Below, in pieces: positions 46,147 through 57,177 of a DNA stretch of 64,000 bases (positions are counted from its first letter, which is position 1; each line of letters starts with the position of its first letter). Source of the stretch: Cinclus cinclus (taxonomy: Eukaryota; Chordata; Aves; Passeriformes; Cinclidae); NCBI RefSeq assembly GCF_963662255.1, contig NW_026912123.1:310001-374000 (forward strand). The letters run 5' to 3'. The notes under the pieces are model-generated. The model ran no database searches. It saw nothing but the letters and a program-made list of their open reading frames with translations, and was not told where the DNA came from. The position numbers and the translations under genes were made by a program.

Positions 46147-46285
46147 TGACATCACAAGGAGCAGGGCTGTGATGTGCTCTGGAGCCTGTGACATCACAAG
46201 GGGCAGGACTGTGATGTGCTCTGGTGCCTGTGACATCACAAGGAGCAGGGCTGGCTGTGATTTGTTTGGTGCCTGTGAAATCCCA
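46147..46285 (+). repeat. ~47-bp minisatellite carrying TGACATCA
   Basis: Units begin TGACATCACAAGGnGCAGG at about 46147, 46190 and 46231, with a degraded one at 46275 and a further copy at about 45526. Each unit has a CRE/AP-1-like TGACATCA. Confidence 0.8.
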
Positions 46286-46654
46286 AGGGCAGTGTCACAG
46301 TGGGGGCAGCTCTCAATGTCCCCACAGGTCACTCTGTCCAGTGCAGCCGTGCCAGCGGTCACTGCGCACTCGGGGGAGGCTGGGCTGGACGGGGATCGGG
46401 GCAGAGACGCCGCCCCCGGGACTGGAGTCTCCCCCTGCCTCTGGGCCCAGCCCCTGGTGGGAGCGCCTTGGGCACAGCACGGGGCTGCTGCTGGGCCAGG
46501 GGGAGAGCCCCTGCCAGCTGCCTGGGCCCTTCTGATGCCTGTGCCACATCCCTGTGGCTCCTGTCCCTGCTGCTCCCTGCCACCTTCACTCCCTCCATCA
46601 AAGCACCACTCAACCTCTTCACAGTGACCTGTGAAAAGAAAGAGAGAAAGAAAG

Positions 46655-47722
46655 AATGAGAGAAAGGAAGTGTTGTCAGATGACCCTGGCTGGATGGCCG
46701 ACACCCACCAAAGCTGCTCTCTCACTCCTCTCCAGATACGGACAGGAGACAGAAAACAGAATGAAGGCTTACTGGGTTGAGATAAGGACTGGGACATATC
46801 ACTTAGCAAATGTCACAATGGGTGAAACAGGTCTGAAATTGGTGATATTAATTGAATTAACTGCTCTCCAAATCAGACCAGGAGAGTGAGAAGTAAGATA
46901 ACTGTATCTTCTGCCCATCCCTCCCTCTTTCCCAGCTCTGCCTCCTCCCCCAGTGGGTGCAGGGAGATGGGGAATGGGGGTTCTGGTCAGTTCATCACAT
47001 GTTGTTTCTCCTGCTGCTGCTCAGGGAGAGGAGCCGTTCCCCTGCTGCACCATGGGGTCCCTCCCTGAGACGCTTCTCCATGAACTTCTCCAAGGTGAGT
47101 TCATCTCAGGGACAGCAGTTCTTCATAAACTGCTGCAATGTGGGTCACGTTCCTATGGGCTCGCAAGTCCTACCAGGACCCTGCTCCAGCGTGGGCTTCT
47201 CTCTCCACGGGTTGCTGGTCCCTGCCAGGTCCCTGCTCCAGCACGGGTTTCTCATGGGGTCACAGCCTCCACTCAGGCGTCCCCCTGCTCTGGCACGGGC
47301 CCCTCCAGGCGCTGCAGGTGCACCTCTGCACTCTGTGCCCTCCATGGGCTGCAGGGGCCCAGCTGCCTCACCAGGGACTGCACCACAGAATCTCAGGGCA
47401 ATCAGCTCCAGCACCTGCAGTAGCTCCTGCCCCTCCTCCTGCCCTGCCCTGGCTGTGTGCACAGTTGTTCCTCTCATGTTCTCGCCCTGCTCTTCCCTGG
47501 CCACAGTTACAACTGCACGAGAACTGCTTTTCTTCAGTCTGTTTTCCCAAAGGTGTTCCCACCATTTCTACCTGGCCCAGCCTTGGCCAGCGGCTGGTCC
47601 GTCCTGGAGCCGGCTGGCGTTGACTCTGCAGGACATGGAGGAGCAGGTGCTTCCAGCAGCCTCTCACAGAAGGTGCTTCTAGAGACCCCCCATACCAAAA
47701 CCTGGCCTGGCAAACCTAGTAT
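46655..47722 (+). repeat. Unclassified avian-type interspersed repeat
   Basis: The stretch begins with GGCCGACACCCACCAAAGCTG, includes ACTGGGTTGAGATAAGGACTG, and has internal repeated phrases (CTGCTCCAGCnTGGG, TCCATGAACTTCTCCAAGG). It ends near TACCAAAACCTGGCCTGGCA. It looks like a known dispersed bird repeat, probably ERV-derived, but I cannot name the family with certainty. Confidence 0.45.
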
Positions 47723-48220
47723 AAGTGTGGTAGGGTTTTTATTACCATGATTAATTCTTATTATTGCTATTAGCTCTATTATTGCTATCAATAGTACAGT
47801 TATTCTTAGTTGTGTTACAATTAGTACAGGTATTTTTAGTCTTTTTGACTATTAATCGTTGCTTTATTAGACATCAGAATAAAAGTTCTTAATTGCAAGT
47901 AGAAGGTAGGAGTTTGGCAGCTGCTCTCCCTGCCCTATTCTGTGTCATTGCTGCGTGTGAAGTGGCAGCTGCCAGGACCCCCCATTTCCCTGGTTTGGGA
48001 AATTGGATGGCATTGCTCACATGTCAGAAAGAGAGGCCTGATTCCAATTAATTGCATTGCCTGAGCTCTTGTAGTCGCAATGCTCAAAGCTTGTTTTCTA
48101 ACGTTGCTGACTTGCTCAGCTTCTGTTCATATTTGCGATTTTGGACCAAAATGTTGTCAGATGTGATTTTGCAAGGTTTTCTGTAATGAGCTGTCTGTTT
48201 TGCTCTTGGATTTCTTAATG
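47723..48220. other. AT-rich DNA without recognised feature
   Basis: ATTAT/ATTGCTATTA-rich stretch, then unique-looking sequence. No open frame with family motifs. Confidence 0.4.
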
Positions 48221-48339
48221 GTGGGTCAGAACGGAATGCAGCATTTTGGGTGGGAGCCCTTCAGTCTGATCTGGGACTGTCTGAGCAGCAGCTGGTTTTG
48301 CACCTGTAAGCAGAGATAGCAAAGATTGCATGAAGTGAA

Positions 48340-48680
48340 TATTGTGCCCGGTTGCGGAAGCCGTAGCGCCTGGCGAGCGCGGGGCAGCTGCCGGGATCTT
48401 CGGGGCACGGAGGAGCCGCAGACGGACGTTGCAAGTGGCTCCTTCGGGGCAGGATTTTGTCCTGATGCGGGGGAATTGCCGCGGGCTGGGCGGGCTGGGG
48501 CCTCTGCCGAGCGCCGCCGCCTTTCCCCGGGAGCCCCCGGGCAGAGCTCTGTGCTCAGGGCCGAGGGCCAGGCACCCGCTCGGCGGCTCCGAGACGGCAG
48601 AGTTTTGGGGGTGCCGCTGTTGGGGGCAGTGCCGGGGGAGTTGCCCCGGGCTGGAGACTCAAGGGCGCCGAGGATGGCGA
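48340..48680. promoter_or_regulatory. CpG-island-like GC-rich block
   Basis: High density of CG dinucleotides (GGCGAGCGCGGGG, GCCGCGGGCTGGGCGGGCTG, GAGCGCCGCCGCC) compared with the neighbouring DNA. It could be a promoter for a minus-strand reading that begins MDWVLAILGALESP at about 48693, but no gene family was recognised. Confidence 0.4.
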
Positions 48681-48832
48681 GCACCCAGTCCATGTGGCAT
48701 GGGACAGCTGCGGACATGCCTGGGGGGCAACCTGTGTGGGGGCTGAGGAGGTTTAAGAAGTCGGAGAGGATTGGAGGAGGGGGAAGGCACCCAAAAACGT
48801 ACCAGAAGCAAGAAGGTGCCTGAATTTAGGGG

Positions 48833-49010
48833 AAAGGATGGAAAATGGGGGAAAGGATCCAAAAGATGAGGAAGGGAAGCAAAATAAGGGGAAAGGAAAC
48901 AAAATAAATGGTAAAGACTCAAAAGAGGGGGAAAGACACAAAATAGGGGATAAAGTATCCAGAATAGGGAGAAAGTATCCAAAATAAGGGGGGAAGACCC
49001 AAAATCCAAG
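48833..49010. repeat. GGGGAAAGnATCCAAAATA minisatellite
   Basis: About seven diverged 20-28 bp units of a purine-rich sequence with recurring GGGGAAAG and CAAAATA. Confidence 0.85.
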
Positions 49011-49590
49011 GAGAAAAGGTTTCATAGGGTGTCATAACTGTCATGGCGTGTCCCTACGTGTGCTGGGGTGGGTGCAGACACTCAGCACCAGGAGCAGCCA
49101 CAGAAACATCCTGAGGGACACAGGGAGACTCTGCAGGACATGGGCTGGGGACCTTGGAGTATCAGGCCCCACCAGGGGTGGAGGACAGGAACATAGGAGG
49201 AGACATGGGGGCACCTGGAAGGGGACAGGGACACACAGAGGTAATGGCCACAGTGGAGGATGAGGACAAATGGAGGGGAAGGGACACAGTGCCACCAGGA
49301 CACACAGCAGGGGACAACATTGCCACACCTGTGGGGACACTGCCACTAGGACACCACTGGTGACACCCTGCATGGGACACTGCTGGTGGCACTGACATTT
49401 GCGCTGTCCTCAGAGGTGGTTGGGCTCCCCTGAGGGTGGTGGCCCTGGTACACTGTGGTGGCTGTCACTTGCTTCCACACCCCTTGTCACCAACTGAACA
49501 AGCCCGGACAACAACTTGTCGACAACCCTCCCGCCCTGGTGGATGGTGACATTCAGCTGGGATACTGCAGCAGTGATGGTGGGAATGTGG
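49011..49590. other. Host spacer, no gene recognised
   Basis: GC-rich DNA with GGACAC-type phrases. On the minus strand MFLWLLLVLSVCTH (49067-49108) looks signal-peptide-like but has no supporting exon. Confidence 0.4.
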
Positions 49591-49596
49591 TGGCAG

Positions 49597-49665
49597 GAAC
49601 TGCATTAGGCAGTGCTTTGCCATGACTGAGATGAAGGTGCTGGTGGCATTGATGCTGTCCCAGTT
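49597..49665 (+). pseudogene. CYP4-like cytochrome P450 exon fragment, second copy
   Basis: After a TGGCAG acceptor the reading is NCIRQCFAMTEMKVLVALML, again the P450 haem loop with ligand Cys present and the following Gly replaced, here by Arg. It is closely similar to 40495-40553 and also followed by CATGTCC repeats. Both fragments appear to descend from one duplicated P450 exon. Confidence 0.6.
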
Positions 49666-49843
49666 CGTGTCCCCACCCATGTCCATGTACCTTCATGTCC
49701 CCAGCTAGGTCTGTGTCCCCATCCATGTCTATGTCTCCATGAAAGGCTGTGTCCCCTCACGTCCCCATCCATGACCTCACCCATGTCCTTGTCCGCCACA
49801 TGTCCCCATCCATGCCTTACTTCAACATTTTATTTTAACCCCA

Positions 49844-50528
49844 TGTTGAGGGTTAGTTCTTTCTATTTTTTTTTTCCCTCTGTGGAATTTTCCCCATTGT
49901 CATGCTAAGATACCTGTTGACTGGGCCCTGGTGACAAGGGGGAGGGGACGGGAGGGAAGAAGCAAGCCCCGCGAGATTCAAACAGCCAGAAGAGGAAGAG
50001 GAAGGCTGGGCCTCGGCCCATTTCCCCCGCGGAGTTCGGACGAGAAGGACGATCGCCGTCTGTGTCCCATCCCAGCGTCGGGAAACCACCATCGGACCCT
50101 GCCCGGCTGTCTTCTCGCTGTGAACTACCACCATCCAGCACTCTACTGAGCACCGGGACCGACACCGTGAGCGGAGAGCTCTCTCTCCATCTCTCTCTCC
50201 CCCTGGGACAGCGCTGCCATCACCCCCAGCCCTCCTGCATCTCTGCGGGAGCCGCCCGCCCCCAGCACCGGGAACTGCAGCTCAGGGAAAAGGTGCCTGC
50301 AGCCAAAAAACACTGGGACTGAGTTACTGTTCTGTTTGTGGGTAATTTCATAGCTGTTGTTGGTCTTGTTAAATATACTAGTAAAGAACTGTTATTCCTA
50401 CCCCCATATCTTTGCCTGAGAGCTCTCTTAATTCCGAAATTATAATAATCGGAAGAATCATATTTTCTTTCAGTCCAAGGGGAAGCTTCTGCTTTCCTTG
50501 GCAAACACCTGTCCTTCAAACCAGGACA
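49844..50528 (+). repeat. ERVL 5' LTR
   Basis: 685 bp, TGTTGAGGGTTAG to CAAACCAGGACA. A GC-rich middle part (about 49960-50290) is followed by an AT-rich part with AGTAAAGAACTG. Confidence 0.92.
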
Positions 50529-50532
50529 GATT

Positions 50533-50550
50533 TTGGCGCCCAACGTGGGG
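50533..50550 (+). other. ERVL primer-binding site, tRNA-Lys type
   Basis: TGGCGCCCAACGTGGGGC is the exact complement of the tRNA-Lys(CTT) 3' end and sits four bases after the 5' LTR. Confidence 0.85.
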
Positions 50551-50627
50551 CCCGAGGGCATTGAGAGAAAAGGGTGAAAAAGGAATAACAGTTCTTGAGT
50601 TACCTCAGTTTTGTGTTAGGTGGCATC

Positions 50628-52631
50628 ATGTTGTCCAGCTTACCGTGGTTTGGGCTCCATGTGGCCCCAGCTTTATCTCTCCCATTTGCAATCCCTTACT
50701 TGAACATGGGTCCTATAACTCAGGCTGCTGTAACTATTATCCAGTTCCTTTTGTGGGCTGATAACGTGAGAAATTCATGGATTTTTAACTTCCTCTGGAA
50801 GGTGGGCACATGGATTCGGAGCTATCACACTCTAACTGTATGTTTTTGGGGCTACTTTAATAATGGTACATACTGTGAGGATATGACACCAGGGAAAATT
50901 TTGTCCCAACCCCTTACACAGTTTTTTGGGTCTGCTCCACCAGCTTTTGAGGGGTTCAAATCTCTTCTAAGCAGTAATGATATCATATAGTGGCTGACAT
51001 TGCTAATAGGCCTTGTAAACCTGTTCTATTTAACATTCCGAGATGAGGGGAGATTGACTTGGATGACAACCCTGATACGTCCCCCAAGGAATAGGGATCC
51101 TGCCCCAGAGCCTGGCCCTGCCCCAGAGCCTGGCTCTGCCCCAGAGACTAAGGACTCTGCCCCAGAGCCTGACCCTGCCCCTGCCCCAGAGACTAAGGAT
51201 TCTCCCCCAGAGACTAAGGATTCTGTCCCAGAGCCTGACTCTGCCCCTGCCCCAGAGACTAAGGATTCTGCCCCAGAGACTAAGGATTCTGCCCCAGAGG
51301 TTAAGGATGTTGCCCCTGAGCCTGATTCTGCCCCAGAGCTCACCTCAGAAAGGAACCATCCAGAGTGGGTGGGGTTTCTAGTGAAGGAGATGGGCCAGAT
51401 GCTGAAGGAGTACCTTTCCCCAGCTCTTGAGAAACTCTCCCTCTGCCTTAAAGAGGGAGAACCTGATGGTGCAGCAGTGGAACCCACAAATGTTACATCT
51501 CTCCAGGCTCCAGCTGAACTGCAAGGGCACTCACAGCCAGCAGCAGTTGCCCCCGTGGAAACTAGAAAGTCTAAGGTGAAAACAAAGCACCTAGATAATA
51601 ATGATCAGAAAGCAGGGCCCTCACAACCAGCAGGGGAGCCAGAGGTTGAGATCGTCACAGAGTCCCTGTCATACGAGAGTCTCCGTAATCTGCGTAAAGA
51701 TGTTGTACGAAGGGGCCGTGAGGCTTTTACAACATGGTTACTGCGGGTCTGGGACCTTATGGGTACAGGTGTGCAGCTGGATGGTACTGAGGCAAGGAAT
51801 TTGGGACCCCTAACCCAGGACTCAGGTGTGGATCACATATTCGTAAGGGAACGAGGCCCCCTTTCCCTCTGGGAGCGGCTTTTAATGAGTGTAAGAGAGA
51901 GGTTTGTCCATAGAGAGAGAATGCAGGAGCACCACCATAGAATGTGCTGGAAAACCGCTGAGGAGGGGATCCAACAGCTGAGAGAAGTGGCAATACTGGA
52001 GGTACTCTTTGGGACGGGTGGACAACATGACAATGACCCCGACAAGGTCAGGTGCACAGGGCAGATGTTGTGGAATCTGGCACACCTGGGGCCATCTCAA
52101 TACACCACATTCATTGCAGCCATTAATGCTGACACCAACCACGAGACAGTGGGTTCTGTTGCCGATAAGCTCAGAAATTTTGAGAGTATAATGAATGGCC
52201 CAATGCAGGCTCAGGTCTCTGCCGTGATTAGGGAACTCAGAGAGGAGTTCAAGGAGGAGATAAGAGGGGTGAGGGAGGAGATGAGGAAGGTCAATGCAGC
52301 ACCAGTACGAGTCACAGATCCCAGAGTTAGAGCCCAACGTCCCCCAGCTAAGGAGAGAGGATACACCCCACGAGCTGACCTGTGGTTCTTTCTGCGTGAC
52401 CATGGGGAAGACATGAGGAGGTGGGATGGGAAACCCACTTCTGCCCTGGCAGCATGGGTGCGTCAACTCAAGGAGGGAAACACTAACCAAAGGAGCTCCA
52501 CTAAAGTGAAGGTAGCCTCAACTTCCCATAACCAAGATGCAGGGTATTACAAAAGGGAGGATGATTTGTCAGATCCCCTTGAGGGAACCTCCAACATGTA
52601 TGCCCAGGAAGGAAATAATAACCAGTGCTAG
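50628..52631 (+). pseudogene. ERVL gag, one internal stop
   Basis: The frame is open from ATG 50628 to TAG 52629-52631 except for TAG at 50988-50990. The N-terminal part has hydrophobic segments. Residues encoded by 51097-51345 are an imperfect Pro/Glu/Ala repeat (APEPD and APETKD phrases). The long C-terminal part is rich in Glu/Arg and probably helical, with EEFKEEIRGVREEMRK near 52250. I see no CCHC zinc knuckle. Gag should form the particle. The assignment rests on position between primer site and pol, since ERVL gag is poorly conserved. Confidence 0.75.
51097..51345 (+). repeat. Pro/Glu/Ala-coding tandem repeat within ERVL gag
   Basis: Imperfect units based on GCCCCAGAGCCTGACTCT and GCCCCAGAGACTAAGGAT, all in frame. 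Likely to vary in length between copies of the element. Confidence 0.85.
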
Positions 52632-55600
52632 AGGGGCCCTGCCTCTAGCCAGGGAGAGGCACGGGAAAACTGGGTCTTTTGGACGGTGTGGATCCGATGG
52701 CCTGGCACATCAGAGCCACAAAAACATAGGGCCTTAGTTGATACTGGTTCACAGGTCACCCTAATACCATCAGAACATGTGGGGGAAGAGCCTGTTTCTA
52801 TTGCTGGGGTGACAGGGGGATCACAGGAATTGACTTTGCTGGAGGCTGAGGTGAGCCTGACTGGGAAAGAGTGGCAGAAGCATCCAATTGTGACTGGCCC
52901 AGAGGCACCGTGTATTCTAGGCATAGACTTCCTGAGGAATGGCTATTACAAAGACCCAAAGGGACTCAGGTGGGCTTTTGGAATAGCTGCTGTAGAGGCA
53001 GAAAACATTAAGCAATTGAACACCTTGCTTGGACTGTCAGAGAACCCATCTGTAGTGGGACTCCTGAAGGTGAAGGAGCAGCAAGTGCCAATTGCCACCT
53101 CCACAGTGCACCACCGGCAGTACAGGACAAATCGAGATGCCGTGATCCCCATCCACAAGATGATCCGTGAGCTGGAGGGCCAAGGGGTGGTCAGCAGAAC
53201 CCACTCACCCTTCAACAGCCCCATCTGGCCTGTGCGCAAGTCTGATGGAGAATGGAGATTGACTGTGGACTATCGTGCATTGAATGAAGTGACTCCACCG
53301 CTGAGCGCTGCCGTGCCGGACATGCTGGAACTCCAATACGAGCTGGAGTCCAAGGCAGCAAAGTGGTACGCCACCATTGACATTGCCAATGCATTTTTCT
53401 CCATTCCTCTGGCAGCAGAGTGCAGGCCTCAGTTTGCTTTCACCTGGAGGGGCGTGCAGTACACCTGGAACCGACTGCCCCAGGGGTGGAAACACAGCCC
53501 CACCATCTGCCATGGACTGATCCAGGCTGCACTGGAAAAGGGTGAAGCTCCAGAACATCTGCAATACATTGATGACATCATTGTGTGGGGGAACACGGCA
53601 ATGGAAGTATTTGAGAAAGGAGAAAAGATCATCCAGATTCTGCTGGGAGCCGGTTTTGCCATCAAGAGGAGCAAAGTCAAAGGTCCTGCCCGAGAGATCC
53701 AGTTCCTGGGAGTAAAGTGGCAAGACGGGCGGCGCCAAATCCCCACTGAGGTCATCAATAAGATCACCGCGATGTCTCCACCAACCAACAAGAAGGAAAC
53801 ACAAGCTTTCCTAGGTGCCATAGGCTTTTGGAGAATGCACATTCCTGAGTACAGCCAGATCGTGAGCCCTCTCTACCTGGTCACCCGGAAGAAGAACGAA
53901 TTCCACTGGGGCCCTGAGCAGCAGCAAGCCTTTGCCCAGATCAAGCAGGAGATCGCTCATGCTGTAGCCCTTGGCCCAGTCAGGACGGGACCAGAGGTGA
54001 AGAATGTGCTCTACTCTGCAGCCGGGAACAAGGGCTTGTCCTGGAGCCTTTGGCAGAAGGTACCTGGTGAGACCCGAGGCCGACCTCTGGGATTCTGGAG
54101 CCGAAGTTACAGAGGATCTGAAGCCAACTACACCCCAACAGAGAAGGAGATCTTGGCTGCTTATGAAGGAGTTCAAGCTGCCTCAGAAGTGATTGGCACA
54201 GAAGCACAGCTCCTCCTGGCACCCCGACTACCAGTGCTGGGGTGGATGTTTAAAGGGAAGGTCCCCTCTACCCACCACGCCACCGATGCCACATGGAGCA
54301 AGTGGATTGCCCTCATCACACAGCGCGCCCGTATCGGAAACCCAAATCGCCCTGGGATTTTGGAAATAATTACAAACTGGCCAGAAGGTGAAAATTTTGG
54401 TCTTGCCGATGAAGAGCAGCAAGAACAAGTGACCCGGGCTGATGAAGCCCCGCCATACAACCAACTGCCAGCAGATGAAACTCGCTACGCTCTTTTCACT
54501 GACGGTTCCTGTCGCATCGTGGGGATGAACCGGAAGTGGAAAGCAGCCGTATGGAGCCCCACACGACAGGTTGCACAAGCTACTGAAGGAGAAGGTGGAT
54601 CAAGTCAACTTGCTGAACTCAAAGCTGTTCAGCTGGCCCTGGACATTGCTGAAAGAGAGAAGTGGCCAAAGCTTTACCTTTACACTGATTCATGGATGGT
54701 AGCCAATGCTCTGTGGGGCTGGCTGGAAAGATGGAAAAAAGCTAACTGGCAACGTAGGGGAAAGCCAATCTGGGCTGCTGATGAGTGGAAAGACATTGCC
54801 AGTCAGGTAGAGAAGCTACCCGTAAAGGTCCATCATGTAGATGCCCATGTCCCCAAGAGTCGGGCTAATGAGGAGCACCAACACAATGAGCAAGTAGATC
54901 AGGCTGCAAGGATAGAGGTGTCACAGATAGACTTAGACAGGCAACACAAAGGAGAGTTGTTCCTGGCTCGATGGGCCCACGATGCCTCAGGTCACCAAGG
55001 CAGAGATGCTACCTATAAGTGGGTATGAGATAGAGGGGTGGATCTCACCATGGACAGTATTTCCCAGGTTATCCATGACTATGAGATGTGTGCTGCCATC
55101 AAGCAAGCCAAGCGAGTGAAGCCCCTCTGGTATGGGGGGCGGTGGTCCAAATATAAGTATGGGGAGGCCTGGCAGATTGACTACATCACACTGCCTCAGA
55201 CACGCCAAGGCAAGCGTTACGTGCTGACCATGGTAGAAGCCACCACTGGATGGTTGGAGACCTACCCTGTGCCTCATGCCACTGCCCGCAACAGCATCCT
55301 GGGCCTGGAAAAACAAGTCCTTTGGAGACATGGTACCCCTGAGAGAATTGAGTCAGACAATGGGACTCATTTCAAAAACAGCCTCATAAGCACCTGGACC
55401 AGAGAACACGGCATCGAGTGGGTGTACCACATTCCTTATCACGCACCAGCGGCTGGGAAAGTGGAACGGTGCAATGGGCTGCTTAAAACCACCTTGAAGG
55501 CACTGGGTGGGGGGACTTTCAAAAACTGAGAGATTAATCTACCAAAGGCCACATGGTTAGTGAACACCCGAGGTTCCACTAATCGAGCAGGCCCTGCCCA

Positions 55601-55814
55601 GTCTGAGCCCTTGAGAACACCAGATGGGGACAAGGTTCCAGTGGTGCATATGAGAGGTATGCTAGGAAAAACTGTTTGGGTGAACCCTGCCTCCAGCAAA
55701 GACAATCCAATTCGGGGGGTGGTTTTTGCTCAAGGGCCAGGGTGTACCTGGTGGATCATGCAAAGGGATGGAAAGACCAGATGCATACCCCAAGGAGACC
55801 TTGTTTTAGGGTGA
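52632..55814 (+). pseudogene. ERVL pol (protease, reverse transcriptase, RNase H, integrase), two in-frame stops
   Basis: Continues in the gag frame after its TAG. Protease has LVDTGSQVTLIPS (DTGS at 52740). Reverse transcriptase has TIDIANAFFSIPL, LPQGWKHSPTICHG and the YIDD box (53565-53576). RNase H has YALFTDGSCR and LYTDSWMVANAL, with a HVDAHVPKS ending. Integrase has an HDASGHQG zinc-binding start, then QIDYITLPQ, ESDNGTHF and GKVERCNG, giving the three catalytic acidic residues, and a C-terminal domain ending at 55814. TGA at 55026-55028 lies between RNase H and integrase; TGA at 55527-55529 lies after the integrase core. All key catalytic residues are otherwise present. Confidence 0.88.
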
Positions 55815-55920
55815 ACTACCTACAATACTGTGCCTGTATCTGTAATTGTATGGATGTCTATAATTTGAAGATTTTTAATTTGATTTGGCATGATGGTAGG
55901 GGAAAATTCGGGGTGGATAA

Positions 55921-56623
55921 TGTTGAGGGTTAGTTCTTTCTATTTTTTTTTTCCCTCTGTGGAATTTTCCCCATTGTCATGCTAAGATACCTGTTGACTG
56001 GGCCCTGGTGACAAGGGGGAGGGGACGGGAGGGAAGAAGCAAGCCCCGCGAGATTCAAACAGCCAGAAGAGGAAGAGGAAGGCTGGGCCTCGGCCCATTT
56101 CCCCCGCGGAGTTCGGACGAGAAGGACGATCGCCGTCTGTGTCCCATCCCTGCCATCCCAGCGTCGGGAAACCACCATCGGACCCTGCCCGGCTGTCTTC
56201 TCGCTGTGAACTACCACCATCCAGCACTCTGCTGAGCATCGGGACCCACACCGTGAGCAGAGGGCTCTCTCTCCATCTCTCTCTCCCCCTGGGACAGCTC
56301 TGCCATCACCCCCAGCCCTCCTGCAGCTCTGCGGGAGCCGCCCGCCCCCAGCACCGGGAACTGCAGCTCAGGGAAAAGGTGCCTGCAGCCAAAAAACACT
56401 GGGACTGAGTTACTGTTCTGTTTGTGGGTAATTTCATAGCTGTTGTTGTTCTTGTTTGTCTTGTTAAATATACTAGTAAAGAACTGTTATTCCTACCCCC
56501 ATATCTTTGCCTGAGAGCTCTCTTAATTCCGAAATTATAATAATCGGAAGAATCATATTTTCTTTCAGTCCAAGGGGAAGCTTCTGCTTTCCTTGGCAAA
56601 CACCTGTCCTTCAAACCAGGACA
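55921..56623 (+). repeat. ERVL 3' LTR
   Basis: 703 bp, longer than the 5' copy because of a 9-bp duplication near 56150 and another near 56450. Otherwise almost identical. Confidence 0.92.
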
Positions 56624-56628
56624 CCCCA

Positions 56629-57177
56629 GTTACAGGGCTTTCAAAGGAATGAACAGAAACCTTTTTGTTTCAAGGCCAAAACAAAAGAATTTATGTGTCC
56701 CTGCTGGCAAAGCATCCACATGCTTGGCTGGGTGGGAAGAACCCTTTTTGAAGGGGTTTCCACCCCACCATCTCCAAAATTGTGGGGTTTGCCCCAATAT
56801 GTTCCCATTTGGCTGTGGAAGATGCCCATGAGCCAGAAAGGATTAAAATGATGGATTTCTATTGGAGAAGACCTCCAAGGCCATTCAGTGTTGCTTGATG
56901 CCACCAGAAGATGCAAAGAGTGAGATTTTTCTCGGGTCAGAAGTCGACAAACGTGCTCTTCACAATGGATTTCTGATGTTGATCTGTGGATATGTCCAGG
57001 TGCTCAAGGGAAGCCAGGAGGATGAAGAGCCGCCCAGCCAGGTGTCTTCCTAACATGGATCACCGGGGCTCTGCCCACCAGGGGTCACTCGGCATCATCC
57101 AGCACAGATCCTGCCATGGAGAATGGAGCTGGAGCAGCACATGAAGCTCTTCCTGCACTTGATTTGCAGGGCTTCCC
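56629..57177 (-). other. 3' flank of ZNF-2 (zinc-finger segment, copy 3)
   Basis: Host DNA in which the ERVL sits. From about 57000 it matches the tails of the other zinc-finger copies (40950-41040 and 43938-44029). It presumably includes the 3' UTR of ZNF-2. Confidence 0.6.

Larger units (their letters stand above)
49844..56623 (+). mobile_element. ERVL provirus, nearly intact
   Basis: LTRs at 49844-50528 and 55921-56623 (TGTTGAGGG to CCAGGACA) are flanked by a perfect 5-bp duplication, CCCCA (49839-49843 and 56624-56628). The primer site is tRNA-Lys type. Gag and pol occupy a single reading frame with stop codons at 50988 (TAG), 52629 (TAG, the gag end), 55026 (TGA) and 55527 (TGA), and no frameshift that I can see. 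There is no env; only about 106 bp lie between pol and the 3' LTR, as in other ERVL elements. LTRs differ by about seven substitutions and two 9-bp indels, so the insertion is recent. Confidence 0.92.

Noticed and set aside
49041..49108. Signal-peptide-like MFLWLLLVLSVCTH on the minus strand
   Set aside because: No following exon, splice site or family could be found; hydrophobic runs of this length arise by chance.
50628..50990. A separate small membrane protein upstream of ERVL gag
   Set aside because: It is in the same frame as gag, separated only by a TAG, so a single gag reading is simpler.
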